Source of the DNA: Sinotaia quadrata
Lineage: Eukaryota; Mollusca; Gastropoda; Architaenioglossa; Viviparidae
Reading direction: 5' to 3'
NCBI GenBank assembly: GCA_028829895.1
Contig: CM054180.1
Location: 93,122,135 to 93,186,134, forward strand
Length of the DNA stretch: 64,000 nucleotides
Part shown: piece by piece, positions 25,201-37,200 of the stretch
Position numbering within the stretch: the stretch's first letter is position 1
Layout: each line of letters opens with the position of its first letter
Program-made: the position numbers and the translations under genes
The notes under the pieces: generated by a model
Seen by the model: only the letters and a program-made list of their open reading frames with translations
Database searches by the model: none
Told to the model about the DNA's origin: nothing

Positions 25201-28200
25201 GAGATAACCAGGTTCATCAACCTGCGTACGTGCTGTTTTACCCCCATCCCTGTCCAGGGGGAGACATCGTTATTTTGTTCCCGGTCTTCACCGAGGAACA
25301 TTGTCGACATTTCCTGTGACTATTCGAGGAAAAGTGTAATTCATTTATTGGACTTCCATATTTCATACGTAGCCAGTGTGTTGGCATTAGTGTACTTGAC
25401 ATTTTCGGGACATTTCCAGGACTGTGGTTTCATTATTCTAAATGACTGTAAGTAGCATAGTTAACCTAGTGGTGCATTTATTTAGGTAGGTAGTTTAGTC
25501 ATAGCTTATTAATTAATTAGAAGTTTAGAATATTATTGACATTTATTTATAGGGACATTTTAACTATAAACATTTATTAATTATTTGGGTACTTACCCTA
25601 AACTGTTTAGAGACATTTTATCATATTAACAATTTTCATAAATAATTTAGTAAGGTGATGAATGGGTTTATTTTTCACCCTAAACACTTAAGACTTTATT
25701 ATTAACTTTGGGTTTTTCACCCATCAGCCTAATTTCAGTGTTAACATTTGTGGTCATCACTACTTTCTGTGTTTATCTTTTGTGGTGGGCTTTTACCCAC
25801 AGATTGGTATAGTAAATTTTGTATACCATTTGTTAGAGTATTGTGGTTTTAAACCGCAACTCTTTTCAGTGCTGATATTTGCAGTTTTCACTGCTAGGCA
25901 TATTATTAATTTTGCTTTTTATTTTTATTTTATTTCATTTTATCATATTCATTGCTCTGGTCCCCCATCCCATGAATGTTGCTGAGTGGATGTTGCTGGA
26001 TGAATGACTAACACCGTACGAGAGAGTAACCCATATTATTATTAGAATAAATTCCTTTTTTAACTCTTCATCAAGAGTTGGGTTCTTTACTCTCTCTGTT
26101 GTGAAAGTGTGTTGGTACGGCTGTTTGTTTGTTCGTTCTGTGCGTCCCTCACAATACATTCATTCCGCAAGCATACATACACGCTGATTTCCACACTTTG
26201 CCCCACATGCAGAATAAACATTTTCCCCCACAAGAACATCGTTGGTATCTGTATGTGAGAGTGATTTATTTTTAACATCTTAAGTTACTCGGTGTGGTCT
26301 CAGCAAGTCGCGGTAGCTGACCCCCCCCCTACCCATCGAGGAGGCGAGAGGAGGCGGCTCAACAACACCCACCCCGTGACACATTACCACTCTCAGTTGC
26401 TACCATTCTCTGTTACTACCAATCTTAGTTGCTACCATTCTCTGTTACTACCAATCTTAGTTGCTACCATTCTCTGTTAATACCACTCAATCATTACCAC
26501 TCTTAATTGCTACCATTCTCTGTTAATACCATTCAATCATTACCACTCATAGTTGCTACCATCCTCTATTACAACCACGCATAAATTACCACTCTCAGTT
26601 GCTACCATTCTCTGTTACTACCACTTTCAGTTTCTGTCACTCTCTGCCATTACCACTCAATTTCTACCACTGTCATTATAACTCTAAATCACTAACACTT
26701 TAACATTATGTCATTACCACTCAGTTACTATACACTCTCTATCACTACCACTCTGTCATTATCACTCTCAGTCACTACCACTGTCATTATCAGTCTGTTA
26801 CTGCCACTGTCATTGTCAGTCTCAGTTACTACCACTGTCATTATCAGTTTGTTACTGCCACTGTGTCATTGTCACTTTCAGTCACTACCACTCTGTCATT
26901 GTCACTCTCAGTCACTACCACTCTGTCATTGTCACTCTCAGTCGCTACCACTCTGTCATTGTCACTCTCAGTCACTACTACTCTGTCATTGTCATTCTCA
27001 GTCACTACCACTTTTTCATTATCAGTTTGTCACTGCCACTGTCAGTTACTACCATTTTCTTTGACAACCACTCATCTAATTGGTGAATGTATTTTACTAA
27101 AAAGCATGACATTTTAGTTCCAGTACTGAGCTTTGTGGTCCCATAAATGCACACATGGTGCACAAGTCTACTACTTCACACGCCTACACCTTTAACTATA
27201 ACCATGTCAAAGGTATGAATATGGACACGTACCTGCTCCAGTTAAGAATATAAGCATATAACTGTTCTAGTTAGGAATATGAGATATAACTGTTCTAAGT
27301 TTGGAGCATGATCATGTCACTGTTCTAGTTTGGAATATGAGCATATAACCTACCCTCATAAATTTTAGCTATGAGTAACTCACAATTTATCAACAATTCG
27401 CTAGCAAAAAAAAAATGCCGACAATGGGATGGAAGCAGGGAGAGAGGGAGGACGAACATAACAACTGTTTACATTGAATATATAATATTAGGTTCAGATA
27501 AACAAAAAATTTGACTATATATTTTATCTTTGTTATAATAATAAGAAATACTTCAGTTTTATTACTTCTTTTATAATATAATAATTGCAGATTTTAAAAA
27601 AAATTTACCTAACCTATAAACTGCCACCTTGCTTTTATATTTTTTTATAATTTGCATTTGAAGAATTAATTTCTGCACAACTCACCTCTACTCCACCCTT
27701 AGTAACAATAGATTTGTCTGCTCAGATTCGCCAAATTGTTGCGATGTGCTGGGCAATCAATGATTGTCCCACACAATTGGTTTCAGTATCACTTTTTTTA
27801 AAAGAACAGAATTATATTTATTTGACTGCTTCATTATATTGAAGTTTTTAATTGTTTAGATATTTTTAACTTGCTGTAAAAGTAGGTGACAAATAAAAGA
27901 CAATAAAGATATAAACAAACACCAAATGAAAAGGAACTCCAATCCATACACGAATGTCGTGTCTAAAATAACAAGGGGATCTGTATACATAATATCGAAG
28001 GACCAAATTTTAATGTATATCCGAAGTCTTAATTGATGCATTTTTACTGCAAAACTAAATGAGGAAAGAAAAGCTAATGCAAAGATAACTCTAAATAAAA
28101 ACAGTTTTAGTGCATGCATTTCTTTTCTTTTTTTATTTGCAGCTAATCATAACCCTAACCTTTCTCTGAAAAAGACTCCTAAACCTAACCTATCTCTAAA

Positions 28201-31200
28201 AAGCAGGCAAAACTTGATAGTCATGTGCAACTTCTGATTTGTAAAGAGACTCTCCCAATTGAAAAAATGTATATATATATATATTTATTTATTTATATAA
28301 AGCCCATGGAAATTAACACACAACACGATACCCCATGTTGGCCTCAGGCCATTTACTCTACTGAATCCAAACTTATCTAAATATTGCTGAGTTACTTCAG
28401 TATAGATGTGCAGTTGACAGTACTCTGAAAGGGGTGGATATATATGTGCTCAATATGCCTCTAAACATGCATGGCACACATTCAAGATGTACAAGTACAT
28501 TATTATTGTTAATCTAATTCTGTATTATCGGCAGTCTAACTTGTGTCTAACCCGAAAACACTAGACAAATTGATTGCCAATAATTAAATTATTTCCTTAA
28601 AAAGTAGATTTTAAAAATATCACAATCTCTTATGAAGAAATTTTGCCTTATGATAGCCTACTTGTTATTTCTGAGTTCTCAGATGACATATTCCCCTCAA
28701 ACATTGCAAGCTTGTCAGTGGGATTTTAAAGGGCTGCATATAACTGCTGTATTGGAACATAAGTATGTAACTCTTCAAGTTAGGAACGTGAACACATAAC
28801 TGTTCTAGTTAGGAAATGAGTATGACTGTTCTAGATAGGAACATGAGTCTGTTCTAGATAGGAACATGAGTATGACTGTTCTAGATAGGAACATGAGTAC
28901 ATAACTGTTCTGGTTAGGAACATGAGTATGACTGTTCTAGATAGGAACATGAGTACATGACTGTTCTAGTTAGGAACATGAGTACATAACTGTTCTAGTT
29001 AGGAAAATAAATGCATAACTGTTCTAGATAGAAACATGAGTATGTAACTGTTGTAGTTAGGAACATGAGTATATAACTATTCTAGATAGGAACACAAGTA
29101 CATAACTATTATAGTTAGGGACATGAGTATGTAACTGTTCTAGTTAGAATCTTTCATGTTAAAATGTATATTCACATAAATTACTTATGCTCCAGTTCTT
29201 TCCTAACCAAAGTTATACATATTTCAAGAATTTTATTGAAAGATACAAGGCTTACCACCTATTAAAAAATATATTCAAGTAAATTACTTGCCAAATAATC
29301 CAAATTTCACTGGTAAGTCTTGTGTTGCCATCATTAACAAGCAAACTTGATGAAAGTTTTAAGTCAATTTTCCAAATATTTTCTTATTGCTGACTGGATA
29401 AAGTAATTGAGAGTTATTTACCTTTAGAAATGTCTAATTGGGAAGAGTTTAGTTGAAAAAATATGAAAGAAAATGGTGTATATCAAACTGTGTTATAACT
29501 GATTATTCAACATTAGCTTTTAAAATATAAAATATAATTTGGAAATCTTTCATTTTGTTGATGTGTAATGCTTGGAAAATCCTCAATAAACAAGCAATGT
29601 GTGTGACAGTTAATGGGTCACAATTTATAAGCATGTCTCCAAATTTGCAGACAAAATACCCCTTGACTAATGGAAGTATTACTTACTGTTTATTTGAGAA
29701 GGAAAGAAGTGTCTCCAAAATAGCAGGCAAGTCACAGTACTACTTGACAAATGGAAGTAATACTTACTGTTCATTTGAGAAATAAAGACATGTTGCCCTG
29801 TCTCAACCTGGTCATTAAATACATCAGCATAAAAGACAAACTTTGACAGTGACAGACTGGCATAAGATTTAATAAAATGGAATGATAATTAGACAATATC
29901 AAAGTAAATATTCTGTTCAGTTTATATGCTATTTTAACATTTGTTTAGTAGGACACTGTCTCTAAAAATATCATTTTGTACTTAAGATATATTTACACTG
30001 CATCATCTCTTCATTAATATGATAGGAACCAATAATATTAAAAGATTACATCTTTAGGTTTTCACTGCAATCTTCCCTGTTAACAGTTTTAGGGTTTGAT
30101 TTCCTTGGTTATAGTTTTCATTGCATTTCTCTCCCCTCATTCATTCATTTATTTTTCTAGCAGAAATCATGCACTTATGAAAACAGAATTTGTCTGCCTT
30201 TCTAAATATATATATATATAATCACAAAGTACATTTTTATTTGCATGAAGTTTTACATTGTAGTTCTGTTAATAAATTAATTAATTACTCATATTCTCAG
30301 AAGTATAATTGTCTAAGAAAGAGAGATCACAGATGAATAACTGGTTATATCCTGGTATTTATTTATAATAAATGTAAATTGTTATGCTGCAAAGAAAAGT
30401 AATTATATAATCCACTTAGTAGTGATTGTCTTCTTGCAGTGGATTCCAAGTTCCTGTTTGTGAGCAATGAGTCCTTGGTCCTGTACACATGTCTGGCTTT
30501 ACAATATAATGGCACATGCAGTACTGATTCACACCTGATAGAAATTTTCCATCGGACTGCCACCATTTCAGACAACAAATTCCGCTTTCTTAAGAAACCA
30601 TTAATCAGTATCTGCGCAGACACAGGAAACATAGAGAGAGTTACAGTTGGTATGGGAAGATAAATGTCTAAATGTAAAATCTGTACTATATAGTCTGTAA
30701 AGTATACATGTACTATATAGTCTGTAAAGTATACATGTACTATGTAGTCTGTAAAGTATGCATGTACTATATAGTCTGTAAAGTATACATGTACTATGTA
30801 GTCTGTAAAGTATACATGTACTATATAGTCTGTAAAGTATACATGTACTATGTAGTCTGTAAAGTATACATGTACTATATAGTCTGTAAAGTATACATGT
30901 TCTATGTAGTCTGTAAAGTATACATATACTATATAGTCAGCAAAGTATGTGTGTACTGTATATGTAAAGCAGGGGCAGGCAAACTTTTGAGACCGTGGGC
31001 CAGATAAAACTGTTGGAACAGTTTGCATGCCGGATAGACGACCAAATATCACAAGTCTAGCAAGTTCAGAATGAGAATATAAGTAATTTTTTAAAAATAA
31101 CTCTGTTTCAATGACAGATTAATGAGATGGATGGTGTTGCTTACAATGAATCGGTGATTCAATGTCTGGCTTAACTGATGAGGTTGAGAAGCGAAGAATG

Positions 31201-34200
31201 TCATTTAGATGATGGTCAGAGAGTTGAGAGTGAAGGCAGCTCTTTGTATATTGCATCTTTGAGAACAAAGTTGTTCACAGCAAAATGTGCTTCCGAACAT
31301 AGCTTTTATGCACTGAGCATGTTTAACAAAATGTGGAAACTTGCCTGATGGAAGGATGACATCACGAAAAAAAGAAAGAGGAGAAGAAGTGTGGAACTTT
31401 GCTTTTAACTCATCACTGCATTTCATATCTACCAACTCCATCTGCAAGGAAGCTGGAGCGTCATCCACTGTGATTTCAAAAGGGGCACTGAACAACTTGA
31501 AATATGCAGAGAATGGTCTGATACCCCCAAAACGTGAGGAAAATTCTTCCTTCAGTGAGATAATGACTGCACCACAAGTCTCCAAGTCGACATCTGCTAT
31601 GGAACAAGCAGCAAGACATGGAAAATGCTGAAACTGACCATATATAAAAGGCTGTATATACAAGGATGGCAATTTATGACACTGGATAATGAGTTTTGCA
31701 TACAAAGGATGACAACATGACACTGGAAATGGGCTGTGCATACACAGGATGGCAACTTTTGACATTGGATAGGGGCTGTGTATAACAGAATAGCAACATA
31801 TGACACTGGATAGAGGCTGTGCATACACAGTGTTACGTTTCCAGTATTTATTTAAAGACCCTGCTTAGAATAATTAAAAGACTTTAAATATAATTAATTC
31901 TTCCTCTCATATTCTACGCAGACTGGTTGCTCAATTTATTATCTGACTAATTAAAAGTGCGTCTTGTAGTTCAGACGACAAATTTACAGACTAATAAACT
32001 GCGAACTTTTAGCTAGATTTGAAAACAGTTAAATCCCTCTAAATTAATATGCACTCGTCATCAATCTTTCTGCTCATCCGCCCCCATTCAAATCTAAGAA
32101 TTAATCTAATTGGTCTATTGTGCATAGAAATCAACTACTAAGAGGTATTAACAAAGAAAATAAGATTTAATAAAGTTTAACAAATTAACAATAAATCGAA
32201 TGCAACGCGAATAGTCTTCACTCTGTCTTTACGCGCCTATGCCTGATTTTTGTCAATCTAAATTGCCAGAAAAGTGTTCCTTTGAGATCTGTACACTTGA
32301 TCTTGCACTTAGCTCTATTCTTGTATCCTTGGTCTCAACACTCAATCATGCCGGTTCGTTCCCTCAGTCCCCCTTTAACGACACACGTGGTGCATAAGGA
32401 ATGATGTCCCTTTGTTAGTGGCTAGGAACTGGAATTTTTGCAGCATGGCCCTCAGAGTGGATTTCGACACGCTTACACCAATAAGCTAATGCAGGTGAGG
32501 CATGGGTGAACATGAACCATGAGCCGACCTGTGGATGCAACGTGTTTGGATATAATTCTCAACCTAACAGGTCCTACTTAGGCATGGCTCAATTAAATGC
32601 GCTGAACAAAGAGTTTCGACTTCGCGTCGCTTACAATTAGATTTAGGAAAAATATAATCGTCTCACATGTGTTCCATTTAACAGTCATGACGTATGAAGC
32701 AATAAAATAGATACAACGTTAAATTAATGTTCATACAAGGGGTAATTCAAGCCGACAGAGCGCTTCACAATTTACAATTTAAATTACACGCAATAATTGA
32801 ATTACATGAAGAATTCATATCGAGCGCAGCATTCTGGCTCTTAGTGAATTAAAACAATATAAATTAAAGTACAGAAATGGAAAAATGGTTACAATAAATT
32901 TATATTCCGTAACATATAGGTTTTCAGCTATTTCTCTGAACCATGCTCAAGTGTATATGGAAATCATATAATACATAGCACAAATACATACTTAAACAAT
33001 ACATAGGCAAATACTATTAAATAAAATGATACCTTTGAGAGAAGTCGAAGGGTACCTTGATTCTCTATGGCGCCGGCTGCCTCTCACGACCCGAGTAAGC
33101 TGATGGAATTAGCTAAAATGTGCTCGAAGTGAGGGAGCGGAAGCGTGTGGGTACATATATAGAAAGGTATATTGCGTATCACGTGACTGTTAGCAAAGCA
33201 TGTGGTTGGTTCGAGAACTGGACAATGGTCCTAGAGTTACATAACATCTTGACCTGTTCTAGAAGCACCTAGAAAAAGGAAGCTTGGAACAAAGGGCCAA
33301 GGGTTTCAAATATTCGAATTTGAAGTAAACAAGGCAAGTGGGTCACGAAGTCGGACAATTTTATCAGACTGTGACACCCCCTTGCTTTTGAGGCGTTTAT
33401 CTTGCCAAAGATAAAATGCCTCCTACAAATTATGTATGATAAAATGTAGAAGTCCACAATGAAGAAAAATTTACACAAAAAAAAATTTCGACATTCCTAG
33501 AAATAAAGTGTGCAACTATATTTCATATTTACAGGAAGGAATCCGTAGGGTTCAGTTAATTGATTAAACAACATTCTATCAGTACCGGCACTTGATGGCA
33601 TCAAGCACGACTCATGTAATCTGCGCCAACATTCAAAGACCCTTTGATGTAATGAATATTTGCGTCATACTGTGTCAGAAACAAAGACCAACGCATTAAA
33701 CGGCTGTTCGTAAATTGCGCCTGTCCGAGAAAGGCCAACGGCTGGTGATCGCACTCAATGACAAAGGTTTTTCCGTACAAATAGTTTTCGAACTTTTTTA
33801 TGGCCCAAACTATTGCAAGACATTCCTTTTCACTGGTGGAATATTTCTGTTCAGTAGTTGTGAGTTTACGGCTTGCGTATGCAACTGGGTGTTTGGTGTC
33901 ATTGTGTTCTTGTAATAACACTGCTCCTAATCCTGTGTTGCTAGCATCAGTCCTTAACAAGAATGGTTTTGTCAGATCTGGCAGTTTAACAACTAAATCT
34001 GAAGTCAGTCTAGATTTCAGTGTGTCAAAAGCGTTTTGGCATGCATCAGTCCACACTACTTTTGTAGGCATATTCTTACGTGTCAAGTCAGTCAGAGGAC
34101 ATGCAATGGCACTAAAATCTGGTACGAATTTTCTGTAGTAGTTAGCAAGACCAAGAAAACTTCTAACTTGTGTTTTTGTTAGCGGTTGTGAAGTGTCCTT

Positions 34201-37200
34201 AAGTTGTGCTATCTTAGCTTCACTTGGCGACATAGTTCCATGACTCAACTTGTGTCCCAGGAAGTCTAAGGAGAATTGTGCTATTTCACACTTCGTAGGG
34301 CGGGCAGTGAGGTTGGCTTGCTTTAATCTGGCTAGCACATCTCGTAAGAGTGTTAAGTGCTCCTCCCATGTCTGGGTGCCTAGAATTAAATCATCCATGA
34401 AGTTCTCAACTCCGCGTCCGTACAGTGGTTCTAACAATGACCGCATCATTTTAGAAAAAATGCTTGGAGCGTTTGAAACTCCGAAAGGCATAACTTTCCA
34501 TGTGTAGTTTCCTACTGGTGTAGTGAAAGCTAGTATGTGTCGATCAGTGTCCTTGACCTTGATTTGCCAAAAACCGCGTGACAAATCTATTTTGGTATAG
34601 TAATGAGCGTTAGCTAGCTTAGTGAAGATGAGATCCGGATCAGGGAGAGGCTCGGCACAAAACTCTGTCACTTGATTGAGTTTGCGGTAGTCTACGCAAA
34701 AACGGAACGAGTTATCACGTTTTTTAATCAACACGATGGGTGATCCGTAGGCACTGTCAGTCTTCTCTATGACCCCTAGATCTAACATAGTCTTAATCTC
34801 ACGTCTAACGTCATCTATCTTGGCGTGTGGCAACGGATACGGCTTCAAACGTATCGGTTTGTTGTCAGTCAGCTTCAGTGAAAATTCTATTAAGTCTGTC
34901 AACCCTGGTTTGTCTGTCAGAGTAGATGAGAACTCATTAAGCAATTCATTCACTTCTTTTTTCTGTCCTTCTGTCAAGGCTTCATTTACCCTAACGTCTT
35001 TGACAGTTTCGTCCGTCTGTAGAGGACAGTTTGGTAAAGTACCAGTGACGCAATCAGTATCCCCCTCGTCTTCTGTAACTATCGTCGCTACGACAAAATC
35101 AGCTTGAGTGGTTTGATCCTCACGGCTTATGTACTTTTTGAGTAGGTTAACATGAAAGATTTTCTCTCTCTTTCCTGTCTGCACCTTATAGTTCAGTCCC
35201 CCTAGCTTGGCGGTAACTACAAAGGGCCCCTTCCATTTCATCTGAAGTTTGTTATGTGCTTCAGGAAGCAACAGTAACACTTTGTCATTAACTTCAAATT
35301 CTCTAGGTTTGGTGTGCTTATTGTAATATTCTGCCTGTCTAGACTGAGCTATCGTCAAGTTTTCCCGTGCTATCTTGCCTATAGTTTCAAGACGGTTTCT
35401 TAAGTCAGTGACATATGTGTAAGTTGTTTTAACCTCGTCATCTGTCTTTTCATCAGTCCAAAGTGCCTTCAAAATCATCATCGGTCCGCGTACAGTACGT
35501 CCGTAAAGTAGCTCGAATGGTGAAAACCCGGTGGAAGATTGTGGCACTTCCCTATATGCAAATAGTAGGGCAGGGATGTATCTGTCCCAGTCTTTCGGTT
35601 TATCTGTGGCGAGCTTTTTAAGTGCTGTTTTTAATGTCCCATTGTATTTTTCAATCAGACCATTTGCCTGGGGGTGGTATGGTGTGCAAGTAAGATGTTT
35701 GATGGAAAGTAAACGATTTACTTCCTTCATTACGTTGCCTATGAATTGACTCCCCTGATCTGTAAAAATTTCAGTAGGAATACCAACACGACTCCAAAGA
35801 CCGAAAAGGGCTTCGGCGACAGTTTCAGTATCAATATTTTTCAATGGTACTGCGTCGGCGAATCTTGTTGCGTAATCAATAGTGGTCAGCACGTATCGAT
35901 TACCTCTCGTTGATGTGGGTATTATAGGCCCAATCAAATCCAATGCTACGCGCTTGTAGGGTTCACTGATCAGTTCAGGCTCTCCTAACGGTGCGGGTCT
36001 GATTGAATTTTTAGACTGTGTTCTCTGGCATGTGTCGCAACTTAACACGAATCTACGGATATCGGCAGTGATGTCCGGCCAATAAAACTCACTTGTAATA
36101 CGACTAGTTGTTTTTTGTACACCCATGTGTGCACCAAAAAGACTCTCATGACCTAATCGTAATACGTCATTTCGTTTGGTTTGTGGAACGACTAATTGTT
36201 TCCGAAATTCGTCTCCCACTTTCGAATAGCGGTACAATAAACCCTTTTTCAGAATAATGCACGCTTTCTTATTCGAATCGTCAGTGTTGACGTCACTAAC
36301 AAGTACAGCTTGTCTGCGTAACTTGTCTAGTGTTTCGTCCTCAGCTTGTAATATTTTAATCTCGCTAACTGTTGCTTTATCTACGGCTGGTGCGGCAGAC
36401 ATCGGTGCAGTTACAGATTTGTCTTTACTACTCGCTGCTCTGGTTACAGCGTTAACCAGTGGTGGTTCAGTTGAAGTTTGTTTTTTGCACGGCAAAACAT
36501 ACTTGCAACCAAGGATCACGTCATGCGGTGAGTTTTCCATAACTGCCGCTTTGACTGTTCCTTCTACAAAGTCTGAAACAATCGAGACTTCAGCTACTGG
36601 TAAAATGTCTTGTTCGCCGTTTGCAAAGGTGACAGAGATTGTCTCCCCTGTGTAGTCGGTACGGTTAACTAATGATGCATTTACAATAGCGTCTAGCTCA
36701 CACCCTGTATCAAGCAAAGCGATTGTATCGTGACCGTTTGCCTGTACTGGTGTTCGATTCGACTTTTCTGTTTTAGGTGTATGACTTTCTACTGCGTAAA
36801 CTTTAGCTGTTTTCTTTTCAGGACATGTTCGTGAAAAATGGCCACTATCACCACAAGTGTAACATGCAAGATTCTTTTTATCTTTCTGTTTGTCGGACTT
36901 GTTTTTAGTGTCGGGTTTAGATGTTTTATCATCACGCTCATTAGGTGCCTTCCCGTCATTTTTCTTATCCTTTCGAGTCTGCGGTTCGTTCGGTCGAGAC
37001 TTGTTGTTCGCGTGTGCGTTCGAGAATTGAGAATGTGCGTCATCAAAGCGATCGGCGGCGTTGCCTATCTCCTCTAGCGTAGATTTTTCCCTTATTGCTA
37101 AGTGAATCAGTAGATCTGATTTGTACGACCCGAGAATGTGGTCTTTTATCATTTCATCCCTAAGACCTGCGTACGTCTGTGGAGTTTCGGCTAGATCTAT

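Larger units (their letters stand above)
15617..26381 (+). mobile_element. Tandem array of a pol-less LTR retroelement: LTR-internal-LTR-internal-LTR
   Basis: Three near-identical LTRs (about 1.97-1.99 kb, TGTCACGG...CCGTGACA) alternate with two internal regions of 2406 bases. The repeat period is 4399. The direct repeat CATTA flanks the outermost ends (15612-15616 and 26382-26386), a 5-base target duplication, so the array began as one insertion. It then expanded, probably by unequal LTR-LTR crossing-over (inference). Each internal region carries one long ORF and no protease, RT or integrase, so it should depend on an autonomous partner. It lies in the intron between exons L2ab and L2c, in the same orientation as the host gene. 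Confidence 0.93.

Noticed and set aside
26708..27117. Overlapping ORFs rich in T, L and S
   Set aside because: Translation of the gtcattgtcactctcagtca minisatellite; exon L2c begins only after it.
28145..28200. Telomere-like aaccctaacc and cctaaacctaacc strings
   Set aside because: Only a few degenerate copies; no array. Probably chance within the 1.4 kb insertion.
29595..29675. Alternative exon c for module 2 (contains CVTVNGSQF)
   Set aside because: It resembles lipocalin strands, but no acceptor gives the needed phase 2 entry, and the sequence belongs to a local duplication. The 27124-27212 exon fits phase, length and Cys position.
30363..31052. 229-codon minus-strand ORF
   Set aside because: It spans the antisense of exon L2d and the 27-base minisatellite; the repeated Y-F-T-D-Y-I-V peptide is a repeat artefact.
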